Assembly: GCA_031270755.1 (NCBI GenBank)
Contig: JAISWV010000197.1
Coordinates: forward strand, 1-5,092
Direction: 5' to 3'
Source: Synergistaceae bacterium
GTDB taxonomy: Bacteria > Synergistota > Synergistia > Synergistales > Aminobacteriaceae
DNA: 5,092 bases
The position numbers were made by a program, and so were the translations under genes. The notes under the pieces were generated by a model, which was given only the letters and a program-made list of their open reading frames with translations, was not told the origin of the DNA and searched no databases. Below, in pieces: positions 1 to 5,084 of the stretch. Positions within the stretch are counted from its first letter, which is position 1; the number at the start of each line of letters is the position of its first letter.

Positions 1-86
1 TTGACCCCCTTGGTCTGGTACATGAACCAGCAGAAGTCCCTATTCTGCGATTCGATATCTCCCGATCTGTGCAGTGAATGCGTCAT
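1..86 (-). CDS. Start of an unidentified protein, cut by the window edge
   Basis: A gene truncated at its 3' end by the left edge. It starts with the ATG complementary to 84-86 and stays open for 28 complete codons: MTHSLHRSGDIESQNRDFCW, then FMYQTKGV. A strong Shine-Dalgarno, AGGAGG, lies 10 nt before the ATG, which makes the start convincing despite the short length. It is 34 bp after the stop of the [4Fe-4S] protein, in the same direction, so it is probably the next gene of the same operon. There is no signal peptide at the N-terminus, so a cytoplasmic protein is likely. From memory and unverified, the pattern His-Ser-Leu-His-Arg-x-Gly-x3-Ser near the start resembles uncharacterised proteins that accompany similar iron-sulfur proteins in anaerobes. 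No function can be given. Confidence 0.75.
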   Translation of the reverse strand, partial: MTHSLHRSGDIESQNRDFCWFMYQTKGV

Positions 87-96
87 AGTTCCGTGT

Positions 97-102
97 CCTC
101 CT
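97..102 (-). promoter_or_regulatory. Ribosome binding site of the left-edge gene
   Basis: On the minus strand the sequence reads AGGAGG, a full match to the anti-Shine-Dalgarno core, 10 nt before the ATG at 86-84. It is the strongest ribosome site in the window and is the main evidence that the truncated reading frame at the edge is a real gene. Confidence 0.75.
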
Positions 103-120
103 CTTTATACATCGAGCAAA

Positions 121-855
121 CTACAGCGTGCAAAGAGGACGCCCAAGCCCGACGTTGACCTTGCCGCGGTGCGGCTGAGGGATACCGAGCTCGTCCAGCT
201 CCTTGAGCGCCAGATTTTCCCCGTTCTCGTCCACGCGGAGAATCAGGCCCACCGAGAACACCGTGTCGATCTCTTTCTCGACCTTCTGCAACGCCCTAAA
301 AACATCCGCCATTTGGGAGATTGGGCAGTTTCCTTCGATGATAACGGAAAGAAGATGATAGTCCAAGCAGTCGTCCTTGAGCTTTCCCGTCTTCATGTCT
401 GTCATGAGGGAGGAGAGCGGCGTGTTCTCCGGGGGCTCGAACTCCAATCCCGCCGCGGCCATGGCCATGGCCACCTTTTCCGCGTCTTTCAGATAGACGC
501 CAAGTCCTGGGCGCCCCATGTCGATGGAGAACCCCGCGAAGCCCTTCTTGACACGGCCCGTTACGTCGTTCGTTTTGACCTCTTCGGTACCTCTGCCTGT
601 CACACCCGTGACGCCGTGGTTTTCCACCGGGTCGCTCATGACGTGCTGGAATTGATGGTAAAAGGTCTCCAGTGGAATCGTCTCCATTGCACCCAGTGGA
701 CAGACTTTTTTGCGGATGCAGACATAGCACTCGGTGCACCGCTTGGGGTCCACAAAACATTTCTTTTCCTCGGGCAGATAATGAATCGCTTCTACCGTGC
801 AGTATTTGATACAGGTCTTGCAGCCGACGCACTTTTCTTTGTTGATGATTGTCAT
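121..855 (-). CDS. [4Fe-4S] ferredoxin-domain protein with an uncharacterised C-terminal domain
   Basis: A 244-residue protein without signal peptide or membrane segments, so cytoplasmic. Residues 1-60 hold two ferredoxin-like cluster motifs. The first is C9-x2-C12-x2-C15-x3-C19, the classical [4Fe-4S] spacing. The second is C40-x2-C43-x2-C46-x5-C52-Pro, with a longer last spacing than usual. Residues 61-105 look like a linker with VTG repeated (82-84, 85-87, 98-100). Residues 106-244 form a domain I cannot assign. It includes the stretch GRPGLG (114-119), Cys163, Cys177 and a C-terminal GLGRPLC ending at Cys242. Small ferredoxins are 55-80 residues, so this is a fusion, not a simple ferredoxin. 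It starts 38 bp after tctA and is probably co-transcribed with it. A role in electron transfer to or from an enzyme acting on the imported substrate is inference. A redox-sensing or assembly role is also possible. Confidence 0.88.
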   Translation of the reverse strand: MTIINKEKCVGCKTCIKYCTVEAIHYLPEEKKCFVDPKRCTECYVCIRKKVCPLGAMETIPLETFYHQFQHVMSDPVENHGVTGVTGRGTEEVKTNDVTGRVKKGFAGFSIDMGRPGLGVYLKDAEKVAMAMAAAGLEFEPPENTPLSSLMTDMKTGKLKDDCLDYHLLSVIIEGNCPISQMADVFRALQKVEKEIDTVFSVGLILRVDENGENLALKELDELGIPQPHRGKVNVGLGRPLCTL

Positions 856-864
856 AAATGGTTT

Positions 865-870
865 TCCTTT
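865..870 (-). promoter_or_regulatory. Ribosome binding site of the [4Fe-4S] protein gene
   Basis: The minus strand reads AAAGGA 9 nt before the ATG at 855-853. This supports that ATG, which also places the first cluster cysteine at residue 9, a normal position for ferredoxin domains. Confidence 0.65.
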
Positions 871-919
871 CTTACGATCTTACGATATGAATGTCAGGCG
901 GCAACTGCCTTCTTACGAT
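871..919 (-). repeat. Three copies of the 8-mer ATCGTAAG around the tctA stop
   Basis: On the minus strand ATCGTAAG occurs in perfect tandem at 886-879 and 878-871, between tctA and the next gene, and a third time at 919-912 inside the last codons of tctA. The outer copies continue similarly (AAGG against AAAGG), so the segment leading into the ribosome site looks like a small duplication of the tctA 3' end. A related CGTAAGAAGGAG precedes tctA itself at 2414-2403. No function is apparent beyond supplying a purine-rich leader. Confidence 0.6.
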
Positions 920-2393
920 CCTTGACCATACGCACAAAAGGCATGATAAGGGTCAAGAAACCGATCAGCAAAAGAACCGCCGAGATGGGGCGAGTGGCGA
1001 ACGTACTCCAGTTTCCGGCGGAGATGATGAGCGCCCTTCTGAGGTTGCTCTCAGCCATCGGCCCCAGAACGAGCGCAAGCACGAGCGGCGCTACGGGAAA
1101 CTCGAACTTCCTCATGAAGTAACCGACAACGCCGAAGAAATACATTAGGAACACGTCGGTGAGGCTGTTGCTCTCGGCGAAAGAGCCAATCGACGCGAAT
1201 AGAAGAATGACCGGCAAAAGAATTCGGTTCGGAATTTTCGTGACCTGCGCAAATAGTTTCGAGCCCAGCATCCCCAGGACGAAAAAAGCGATGTTTGCCA
1301 AAACCATCCCCGCGAACAGGCCGTAGATAAGCTGAGGGTTTTCCCTGAAAAGGAGCGGCCCGGGCCTGAGTCCTTGGATCATGAAGGCCCCAATGAGAAC
1401 AGCCGTCGTCTCAGAACCGGGAATGCCGAGGGAGAGCAGGGGCACCATAGCGCCGCCCGTGGCTGCGTTGTTGGCCGACTCGGGCGCGGCGATGCCCTCG
1501 ATAAATCCTTTACCGTACAGCTCAGGATGCTTCGACCACCGGCGCGCCTCATTGTAGCTGATGAAAGAAGCCATCGTCGCCCCCGCGCCGGGCAGTATTC
1601 CCACGATCGTTCCGATGACGGAGGAACGGGCGATCGTGCCGGAGCAATCTCGAAGGTCTTTCCAGCTTATGGTAACGCCGGAGATCTTCTGCTTCGCGCC
1701 CCCCAGATCGTCCGTGCCCTTTTCATAAGTGACCAGCACCTGAGATACGGCAAAAAGACCGATCAGAACCGGAATGAAGGACACGCCGTTGAGAAGCTCC
1801 GGCATATCGAAGGTGAAGCGCGATACGCCCGTGACGATGTCGATCCCCACGGTGCCCAAAAGCAGGCCCGCCACTGCGGAGACCAGCCCCTTGATCATGT
1901 TGTCGGTGGACAGGCTTGTGATGATGCTGAGACCGAAAAAACAGAGCGCGAAGTACTCCGCCGGCCCGAACATGAGCGCCATGCGGGCGAGGGGAGGGGA
2001 AAGAAAAACGAGGACGATGACGCTGAAAATGCCCCCGATGAAGGAAGCCGTGGCGGCCATGCTGAGGGCGCGGCCAGGCTCGCCGTTCTGGGCCATCTCG
2101 TACCCGTCGAAGACGGTGCAGGCGGCGGCGGTGGTTCCCGGGGTTCTGAGCAAGATGGCGGTGATGGAACCGCCGTAGATCGCGCCGCAGTAGATGCTCA
2201 GAAGCATGACGACGGCGGGCAGGGGAGCCATGCCATAGGTCAACGGCAGGAGCAGGGCGACCCCCATGGAGGCGTTCAGCCCCGGCAAAGCCCCGATTGT
2301 AATGCCGAAAGCGCTGCCGACGAAAACGCTCAATAGGCCGTTCCACGTGAGGACGTCTTTGAATCCATCGAGCAATAAAAAAGCGGATCCCAT
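894..2393 (-). CDS. tctA: Tripartite tricarboxylate transporter, large membrane subunit TctA
   Basis: A 499-residue, strongly hydrophobic protein of the usual TctA length (about 500) with roughly 10-12 predicted membrane segments. It is the translocating subunit of a TTT system: it receives the anion from the TctC binding protein and moves it across the inner membrane using an ion gradient. Family hallmarks are visible in both halves. GALPGLNASMG at 34-44 is echoed by GILPGAGATMA at 265-275, and YGGS with RTPGTT (73-88) by GGAMVPLL with LGIPGSETT (313-330), the internal duplication expected for this family. APESANNAA at 303-311 is also typical. The C-terminus ends in a basic cytoplasmic tail (KDRKK at 491-495). 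The start lies 24 bp after tctB, with a good ribosome site. The family call is firm. The substrate (citrate, another di- or tricarboxylate, or an unrelated acid) cannot be read from the sequence. Confidence 0.97.
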   Translation of the reverse strand: MGSAFLLLDGFKDVLTWNGLLSVFVGSAFGITIGALPGLNASMGVALLLPLTYGMAPLPAVVMLLSIYCGAIYGGSITAILLRTPGTTAAACTVFDGYEMAQNGEPGRALSMAATASFIGGIFSVIVLVFLSPPLARMALMFGPAEYFALCFFGLSIITSLSTDNMIKGLVSAVAGLLLGTVGIDIVTGVSRFTFDMPELLNGVSFIPVLIGLFAVSQVLVTYEKGTDDLGGAKQKISGVTISWKDLRDCSGTIARSSVIGTIVGILPGAGATMASFISYNEARRWSKHPELYGKGFIEGIAAPESANNAATGGAMVPLLSLGIPGSETTAVLIGAFMIQGLRPGPLLFRENPQLIYGLFAGMVLANIAFFVLGMLGSKLFAQVTKIPNRILLPVILLFASIGSFAESNSLTDVFLMYFFGVVGYFMRKFEFPVAPLVLALVLGPMAESNLRRALIISAGNWSTFATRPISAVLLLIGFLTLIMPFVRMVKDRKKAVAA

Positions 2394-2402
2394 TATTTCA
2401 CT

Positions 2403-2408
2403 CTCCTT
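2403..2408 (-). promoter_or_regulatory. Ribosome binding site of tctA
   Basis: The minus strand reads AAGGAG 9 nt before the tctA ATG, within the 24-bp tctB-tctA gap. It fixes the start, and the tight spacing indicates that both membrane subunits come from one transcript. Confidence 0.7.
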
Positions 2409-2417
2409 CTTACGCCT

Positions 2418-2876
2418 TTAGATGAAGAATCCGTGCGGAAGGGGAACTTTAAGGAGCGTAGCGAAAACAAAATAAATGAGCCCCGTGACAACGACGACGG
2501 ATACCAGGTCCAATGGCCGTATTTTTCGCGTCGCCAAAAAAGTGAGCACACAGGTGAAAATGCACGCGGAGAAAAGAAAGCCCGCCTTGGGTATGCAATA
2601 CCAGAAAACAAAGCATAAAACGCTTATCACGGCCACAATCCCGAAACTTTCAAAGGATACGAACGTGGGCTTCGTGAAATTTTTCACGTCCAAGATCACC
2701 ATGAGCGCGGCAAGAAACATGAGAGCTCCCGAGAAAAGCTCCGGAAATACGTTGGCGCCAACTTGTCCTTCCATTTCGATCAGTGGGACATACTCCCCCG
2801 ACTTCACAAAACACCAAATTCCAAAAAGAAACAAAATCGCTCCGAGTACGGAATTTACATACTTAAAATTTTTCAT
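2418..2876 (-). CDS. tctB: Tripartite tricarboxylate transporter, small membrane subunit TctB
   Basis: A 152-residue hydrophobic protein, the usual TctB length, with four to five hydrophobic segments at about 7-24, 46-63, 77-93, 98-115 and 123-142. TctB is the poorly conserved small subunit that partners TctA in the inner membrane. The best family signs are an acidic, glycine-containing periplasmic loop after the first segment (27-45) and the C-terminal KVPLPHG (143-149), close to the LPxG ending common in TctB. Position between tctC and tctA supports the call more than sequence does. The ATG is 12 nt from its Shine-Dalgarno, slightly long, but no better in-frame start is seen. It is translated just after a terminator-like hairpin, so its output may be lower than that of tctC. 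Confidence 0.93.
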   Translation of the reverse strand: MKNFKYVNSVLGAILFLFGIWCFVKSGEYVPLIEMEGQVGANVFPELFSGALMFLAALMVILDVKNFTKPTFVSFESFGIVAVISVLCFVFWYCIPKAGFLFSACIFTCVLTFLATRKIRPLDLVSVVVVTGLIYFVFATLLKVPLPHGFFI

Positions 2877-2888
2877 CGGAATGCCGGT

Positions 2889-2895
2889 CTCCTTT
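2889..2895 (-). promoter_or_regulatory. Ribosome binding site of tctB, possibly masked by a hairpin
   Basis: The minus strand reads AAAGGAG, 12 nt before the tctB ATG. The first A residues belong to a small perfect inverted repeat, TTTCG-TTA-CGAAA (2905-2893), whose left arm is the T-run of the preceding terminator-like hairpin. With wobble and A-U pairs the arm can extend over GGA of the Shine-Dalgarno. The site could therefore be partly hidden when the transcript reads through. The pairing is short and AU-rich, so the effect is uncertain. Confidence 0.6.
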
Positions 2896-2902
2896 CGTAA
2901 CG

Positions 2903-2944
2903 AAAAAAGCGCGCGCCGAAAACTGAAATTCCGTTCCGGCGCGC
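2903..2944 (-). terminator. Intrinsic terminator or attenuator between tctC and tctB
   Basis: On the minus strand, 19 bp after the tctC stop, GCGCGCCG (2944-2937) pairs with CGGCGCGC (2918-2911). The stem extends inward by a G-U and two A-U pairs to 11 bp and leaves a 12-nt loop. It is followed by GC and then six T (2908-2903). This is the layout of a Rho-independent terminator. Because tctB and tctA follow directly and have no obvious promoter of their own, it is better read as a partial terminator that reduces transcription of the membrane subunits relative to the abundant binding protein. It would also protect the 3' end of the tctC message. The only doubts are the long loop and the two bases between stem and T-run. 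Confidence 0.7.
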
Positions 2945-2963
2945 CGCAACGATAACCTAAAGG

Positions 2964-3932
2964 CTACTTTTTGTTGCTGAGCCCCAGAGCCGCAAGTTCC
3001 TGTTTGTAAAAACCGTCCTGCTCGGCAACGAAAAGGGCAAAATCCGTTCCGTTCTGGTACGCCGGCTCCAAACCATTGTCGGCAAGATAGTCCAGGAAGG
3101 TTTTTTCCGTCATGGCTTTTTGAATGGCATTGGAAAGAAAGTCGATAGCTTCCTTCGGAGTTCCCTTGGGGGCGACGACGCCGCGCCATGTGGGCACGAC
3201 CACGTCGTATCCCAGTTCTTTGAAGGCGGGAACGTCGGGATAAGGCTTCCATCTTTCCTCGCTGAAGCTGCCAAGGAGGCGGACTTCCCCGGCGGCAATC
3301 TGCTCCGCCAGCTCGCTGGGGTTATTCGTCAGGACGTCGATATGCCCGCCCAAGAGGGATGCGAGGGAATCTCCGCCGCCCTCGAAGGGTACGAACCGCG
3401 AGTTGATCCCCGCCAGTTTGGAGAGCTTCGCGGACGCCACGTGGTCGGACGTTCCGACGCCGAAAGTCCCCCAGCTCACACCGCCCTTTTCCTTTGCGTA
3501 GGCCGTGAACTCGTCCCACGTCTTATATGGAGATTTGGTGCTGACAGCCACTACGTTCGTCTCGACGGCCACCCGCGCTATCGCGTCGAAGTCCGCCGGC
3601 CCCTTTGCGGACCTGCCCAGGGCGGGCGTAAGAACGAAGTTCGGCGTGACGGCGAGTATGGTGTAGCCGTCCGCGGCCTTGGAAGCCGCGTAAGCCATAC
3701 CGACCGCGCCGCCTCCTCCGCTCTTGTTCACAGGCACGAAAGGCTGCGGCACAAACGGCTCGAGGATTCTGGCCATGCTGCGGACGAAGATATCGGCGCC
3801 GCCGCCTGGTGAAGACCAGATAACCCACTCGATGGGCTTTTCTGGATACGCGGCTCCAGCGGTCCCCGGCATTGCCCCGAACAAAGCAATCAGCGCAAGA
3901 ACTACCATCACAACTGTCTTGGTTTGCTTCAT
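2964..3932 (-). CDS. tctC: Tripartite tricarboxylate transporter, periplasmic binding protein TctC (Bug family)
   Basis: A 322-residue extracytoplasmic binding protein, the usual length for the family. Residues 1-27 are a Sec signal peptide: basic MKQTK, a hydrophobic core, then a cleavage site near AGA|AYPEKP. There is no lipobox cysteine, so the mature protein should be free in a periplasm. Family marks follow in order: YPEKPIEWVI at 29-38, PGGGAD at 42-47, the glycine run and DGYTIL at 72-93, GVGTSDH at 158-164, the second binding loop VPFEGGGDS at 181-189 with LLGGHID at 193-199, and APKGTPKEAID at 254-264. Proteins of this family bind citrate or other di- and tricarboxylates, amino acids or aromatic acids; the ligand cannot be predicted here. 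It is the first transporter gene and stands before a terminator-like hairpin, which fits high expression. Confidence 0.97.
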   Translation of the reverse strand: MKQTKTVVMVVLALIALFGAMPGTAGAAYPEKPIEWVIWSSPGGGADIFVRSMARILEPFVPQPFVPVNKSGGGGAVGMAYAASKAADGYTILAVTPNFVLTPALGRSAKGPADFDAIARVAVETNVVAVSTKSPYKTWDEFTAYAKEKGGVSWGTFGVGTSDHVASAKLSKLAGINSRFVPFEGGGDSLASLLGGHIDVLTNNPSELAEQIAAGEVRLLGSFSEERWKPYPDVPAFKELGYDVVVPTWRGVVAPKGTPKEAIDFLSNAIQKAMTEKTFLDYLADNGLEPAYQNGTDFALFVAEQDGFYKQELAALGLSNKK

Positions 3933-3944
3933 GATGAATCGAAA

Positions 3945-3950
3945 CCCCCT
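3945..3950 (-). promoter_or_regulatory. G-rich ribosome site of tctC
   Basis: The minus strand reads AAGAGGGGG before tctC, with AGGGGG 12 nt from the ATG. The match to AGGAGG is imperfect and the spacing long, unlike the other genes here. No other in-frame start would keep the complete signal peptide, so the ATG at 3932 is retained. Confidence 0.45.
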
Positions 3951-3992
3951 CTTCTCAATTCAAAACTGTCCAAAACCGCTTTCTAAACCCCT

Positions 3993-4020
3993 TTTTTACA
4001 CGATCCCCGGCAAAATTCAA
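3993..4020 (-). promoter_or_regulatory. Weak promoter candidate before tctC
   Basis: On the minus strand TTGAAT (4020-4015) is followed after 16 nt by TAAAAA (3998-3993). Each matches four of six bases of the sigma-70 consensus. It lies in the 106-bp gap between the regulator and tctC, where no terminator is visible. It could be a second start point giving extra tctC message, or chance in an AT-rich gap. The match is weak. Confidence 0.22.
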
Positions 4021-4038
4021 GCGCGCCGGCCGACAAAT

Positions 4039-4728
4039 TCATGTATCTTCATTTTCCACCCCGTTTCCGCTGTGGGATTCAAGCAAGAGAAGCCTCCAAT
4101 TCAACGCGTTCGTCAGGTGTTCTGTCATGGATTCGACGGCTGCTTTTACATCCGCTTTTTCGAGAGCCTCCACTATGGTCTTGTGTTCGGCGATGACCTG
4201 AGTGGTGCGATTCGGCGCGCTCAGGGAGCGAATTCGAAACAGCCTGGAATTGATCTGCGCTTGTTCGATGAAACTTGCAAGGACATGACTTTGTGCTGCC
4301 GAAAGGAGGATTTGATGAAATTGTATGTTCATTTCTTTGATGCAGCCTATGTCGGATTTGCTCAAACATTTTTCCATGCGTTCGATATTTTTTTTCAGCT
4401 TTCTGATAATGGAGGGCGATATATGGGAAATGGCCCATTCGACAGCCAACGGTTCCAACCGAAGGCGGATGGTATAAAGCTCGATGATATCTTTTCTTTC
4501 GATCTGTGCGACTGCAAATCCGTTGTTAGGAAGTTTTTTTACGAGATTTTCAACGACAAGCCTGTTAAGCGCGTCATGTACGGGAGTTCTGCTGATACCC
4601 ATCTCCTCGGCGAGGGTTCTCTCCACGAGCCGCGTTCCTGGGGCAATTTTACCCTCCAGAATGGCCGCACGCAGCTCTTCCGTAGCGAGTTGCCTCAGCT
4701 TTTTGCTCACCGGCAGTTTCTCGATCAT
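4039..4728 (-). CDS. GntR-family regulator, FadR/FCD subfamily
   Basis: A 229-residue transcription regulator of the usual FadR-type length. Residues 7-72 form the winged helix-turn-helix: helix 1 at 10-25, GTRLVERTLAEEMGISRTPV at 31-50 and the wing glycine in PNNGFAV at 67-73. Residues about 78-215 are the all-helical FCD sensor domain. Its expected metal or ligand residues are FH138 after Asn134 (many relatives have Asp there), EH182 and EH204. In the recognition helix the common Arg after PV is His51. The ATG is the first start after an in-frame stop and has a purine-rich GAAGGGTGG upstream. It lies 106 bp before tctC in the same direction with no terminator between. It is probably the local regulator of the transporter, responding to the transported acid or a product, and probably controls itself; both points are inference. 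FCD regulators are often repressors, but activation is not excluded. Confidence 0.95.
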   Translation of the reverse strand: MIEKLPVSKKLRQLATEELRAAILEGKIAPGTRLVERTLAEEMGISRTPVHDALNRLVVENLVKKLPNNGFAVAQIERKDIIELYTIRLRLEPLAVEWAISHISPSIIRKLKKNIERMEKCLSKSDIGCIKEMNIQFHQILLSAAQSHVLASFIEQAQINSRLFRIRSLSAPNRTTQVIAEHKTIVEALEKADVKAAVESMTEHLTNALNWRLLLLESHSGNGVENEDT

Positions 4729-4768
4729 GCGTCCACCCTTCTTTCCGTTAAATCACATGAAACCACAA

Positions 4769-4797
4769 AAAATACACATCAGCTATTGTCATTACAA
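4769..4797 (-). promoter_or_regulatory. Candidate promoter of the regulator and operon
   Basis: On the minus strand TTGTAA (4797-4792) and TATTTT (4774-4769) are separated by 17 nt, the ideal spacing, each matching four of six consensus bases. Transcription would begin near 4762, giving a leader of about 33 nt before the regulator's ATG. The -35 box lies inside the palindrome at 4784-4799, as expected for repression or autoregulation. Box quality is modest, so the exact position is uncertain. Confidence 0.35.
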
Positions 4798-4799
4798 TA
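4784..4799. promoter_or_regulatory. Palindromic candidate operator for the GntR-type regulator
   Basis: TATTGT-CATT-ACAATA is a 16-bp inverted repeat with perfect 6-bp arms, about 56 bp before the regulator's start. FadR-type regulators typically bind palindromes of the form TNGT-spacer-ACNA, and TTGT...ACAA fits the half-sites. The spacer is 4 bp instead of the more usual 3, which is the main reservation. It overlaps the candidate -35 box. Confidence 0.45.
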
Positions 4800-4809
4800 T
4801 TTATTGCTT

Positions 4810-4830
4810 GGAATGCGGAATGTGGAATGC
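4810..4830 (+). repeat. Triple 7-bp tandem repeat GGAATG(C/T)
   Basis: Three consecutive units, GGAATGC, GGAATGT and GGAATGC, lie 10 bp beyond the candidate operator. A reverse-oriented relative, CATTCCC, sits at 4844-4850. The array is flanked by TTGG on the left and CCAA on the right. It could be a protein-binding array upstream of the promoter or simple slippage. The sequence alone does not decide. Confidence 0.6.
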
Positions 4831-4932
4831 CAAATTATTTTCTCATTCCCCAATCATAAGGATATTTCTGATTTCGTCAAGCCCTTTTGCGTATCTCGAA
4901 TCTACAGCTTGCGATTCTCCTCGATTCTTGAA

Positions 4933-4961
4933 ATGTCGGTAAATCTAGATTCAATCGACAT
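4933..4961. repeat. Nested palindromes ATGTCG...CGACAT and AATCTAGATT
   Basis: ATGTCG (4933-4938) and CGACAT (4956-4961) form an inverted repeat around a 17-bp interior. That interior holds the perfect 10-bp palindrome AATCTAGATT (4942-4951), nearly concentric with it. This may be a binding site for a dimeric regulator, but it lies over 200 bp from the regulator gene, and no specific protein can be named. Confidence 0.4.
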
Positions 4962-4992
4962 ATGTTTCGCCTAAAACTCGGACCTATAGATT

Positions 4993-5014
4993 TTTCTTAA
5001 GAAATTTAAGAAAT
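4993..5014. repeat. AT-rich palindrome overlapping a 9-bp tandem repeat
   Basis: TTTCTTAAGAAA (4993-5004) is a perfect 12-bp palindrome. Overlapping it, TTAAGAAAT occurs twice in direct tandem (4997-5005 and 5006-5014). Five T (4991-4995) stand at its left end. It is not a convincing terminator because the stem is entirely AT-rich apart from one pair. A regulator-binding or bent-DNA site is possible. Confidence 0.45.
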
Positions 5015-5064
5015 TCCGATCGCCGCCGCTCCAACTTCAGCCCTTTGATTTAAAATCGAGGTGG

Positions 5065-5084
5065 GAATTTAGAGATAGAAATTC
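5065..5084. repeat. Inverted repeat near the right edge
   Basis: GAATTT (5065-5070) and AAATTC (5079-5084) form perfect 6-bp arms around an 8-bp spacer. No gene start is visible beside it within the window. It may belong to the control region of a gene beyond the edge. Short AT-rich arms of this kind also occur by chance. Confidence 0.3.

Noticed and set aside
1..1122. Long plus-strand open frame (373 codons) opposite the iron-sulfur gene and the end of tctA
   Set aside because: It is fully antisense to two well-supported genes, has no recognisable domain, and its start is at the very edge of the window without a ribosome site.
1374..2336. Plus-strand frame of 320 codons inside tctA
   Set aside because: The product is extremely rich in Gly, Arg, Asp and Glu, typical of the opposite strand of a GC-rich membrane-protein gene, and no family is recognised.
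4007..4029. Possible terminator after the regulator (CCGGC...GCCGG hairpin)
   Set aside because: The stem is only 5 bp with a 13-nt loop, and no T-run follows on the minus strand, so read-through into tctC is more likely.
3724..4974. Long plus-strand open frame (416 codons) opposite tctC and the regulator
   Set aside because: It is antisense to tctC and the regulator and spans the gap between them. The product is low in recognisable features, and the minus-strand proteins have clear family motifs throughout.
4963..5001. Small plus-strand frame beginning at an ATG near 4963
   Set aside because: It runs only about 12 codons to a stop, has no ribosome site and lies among palindromic repeats.
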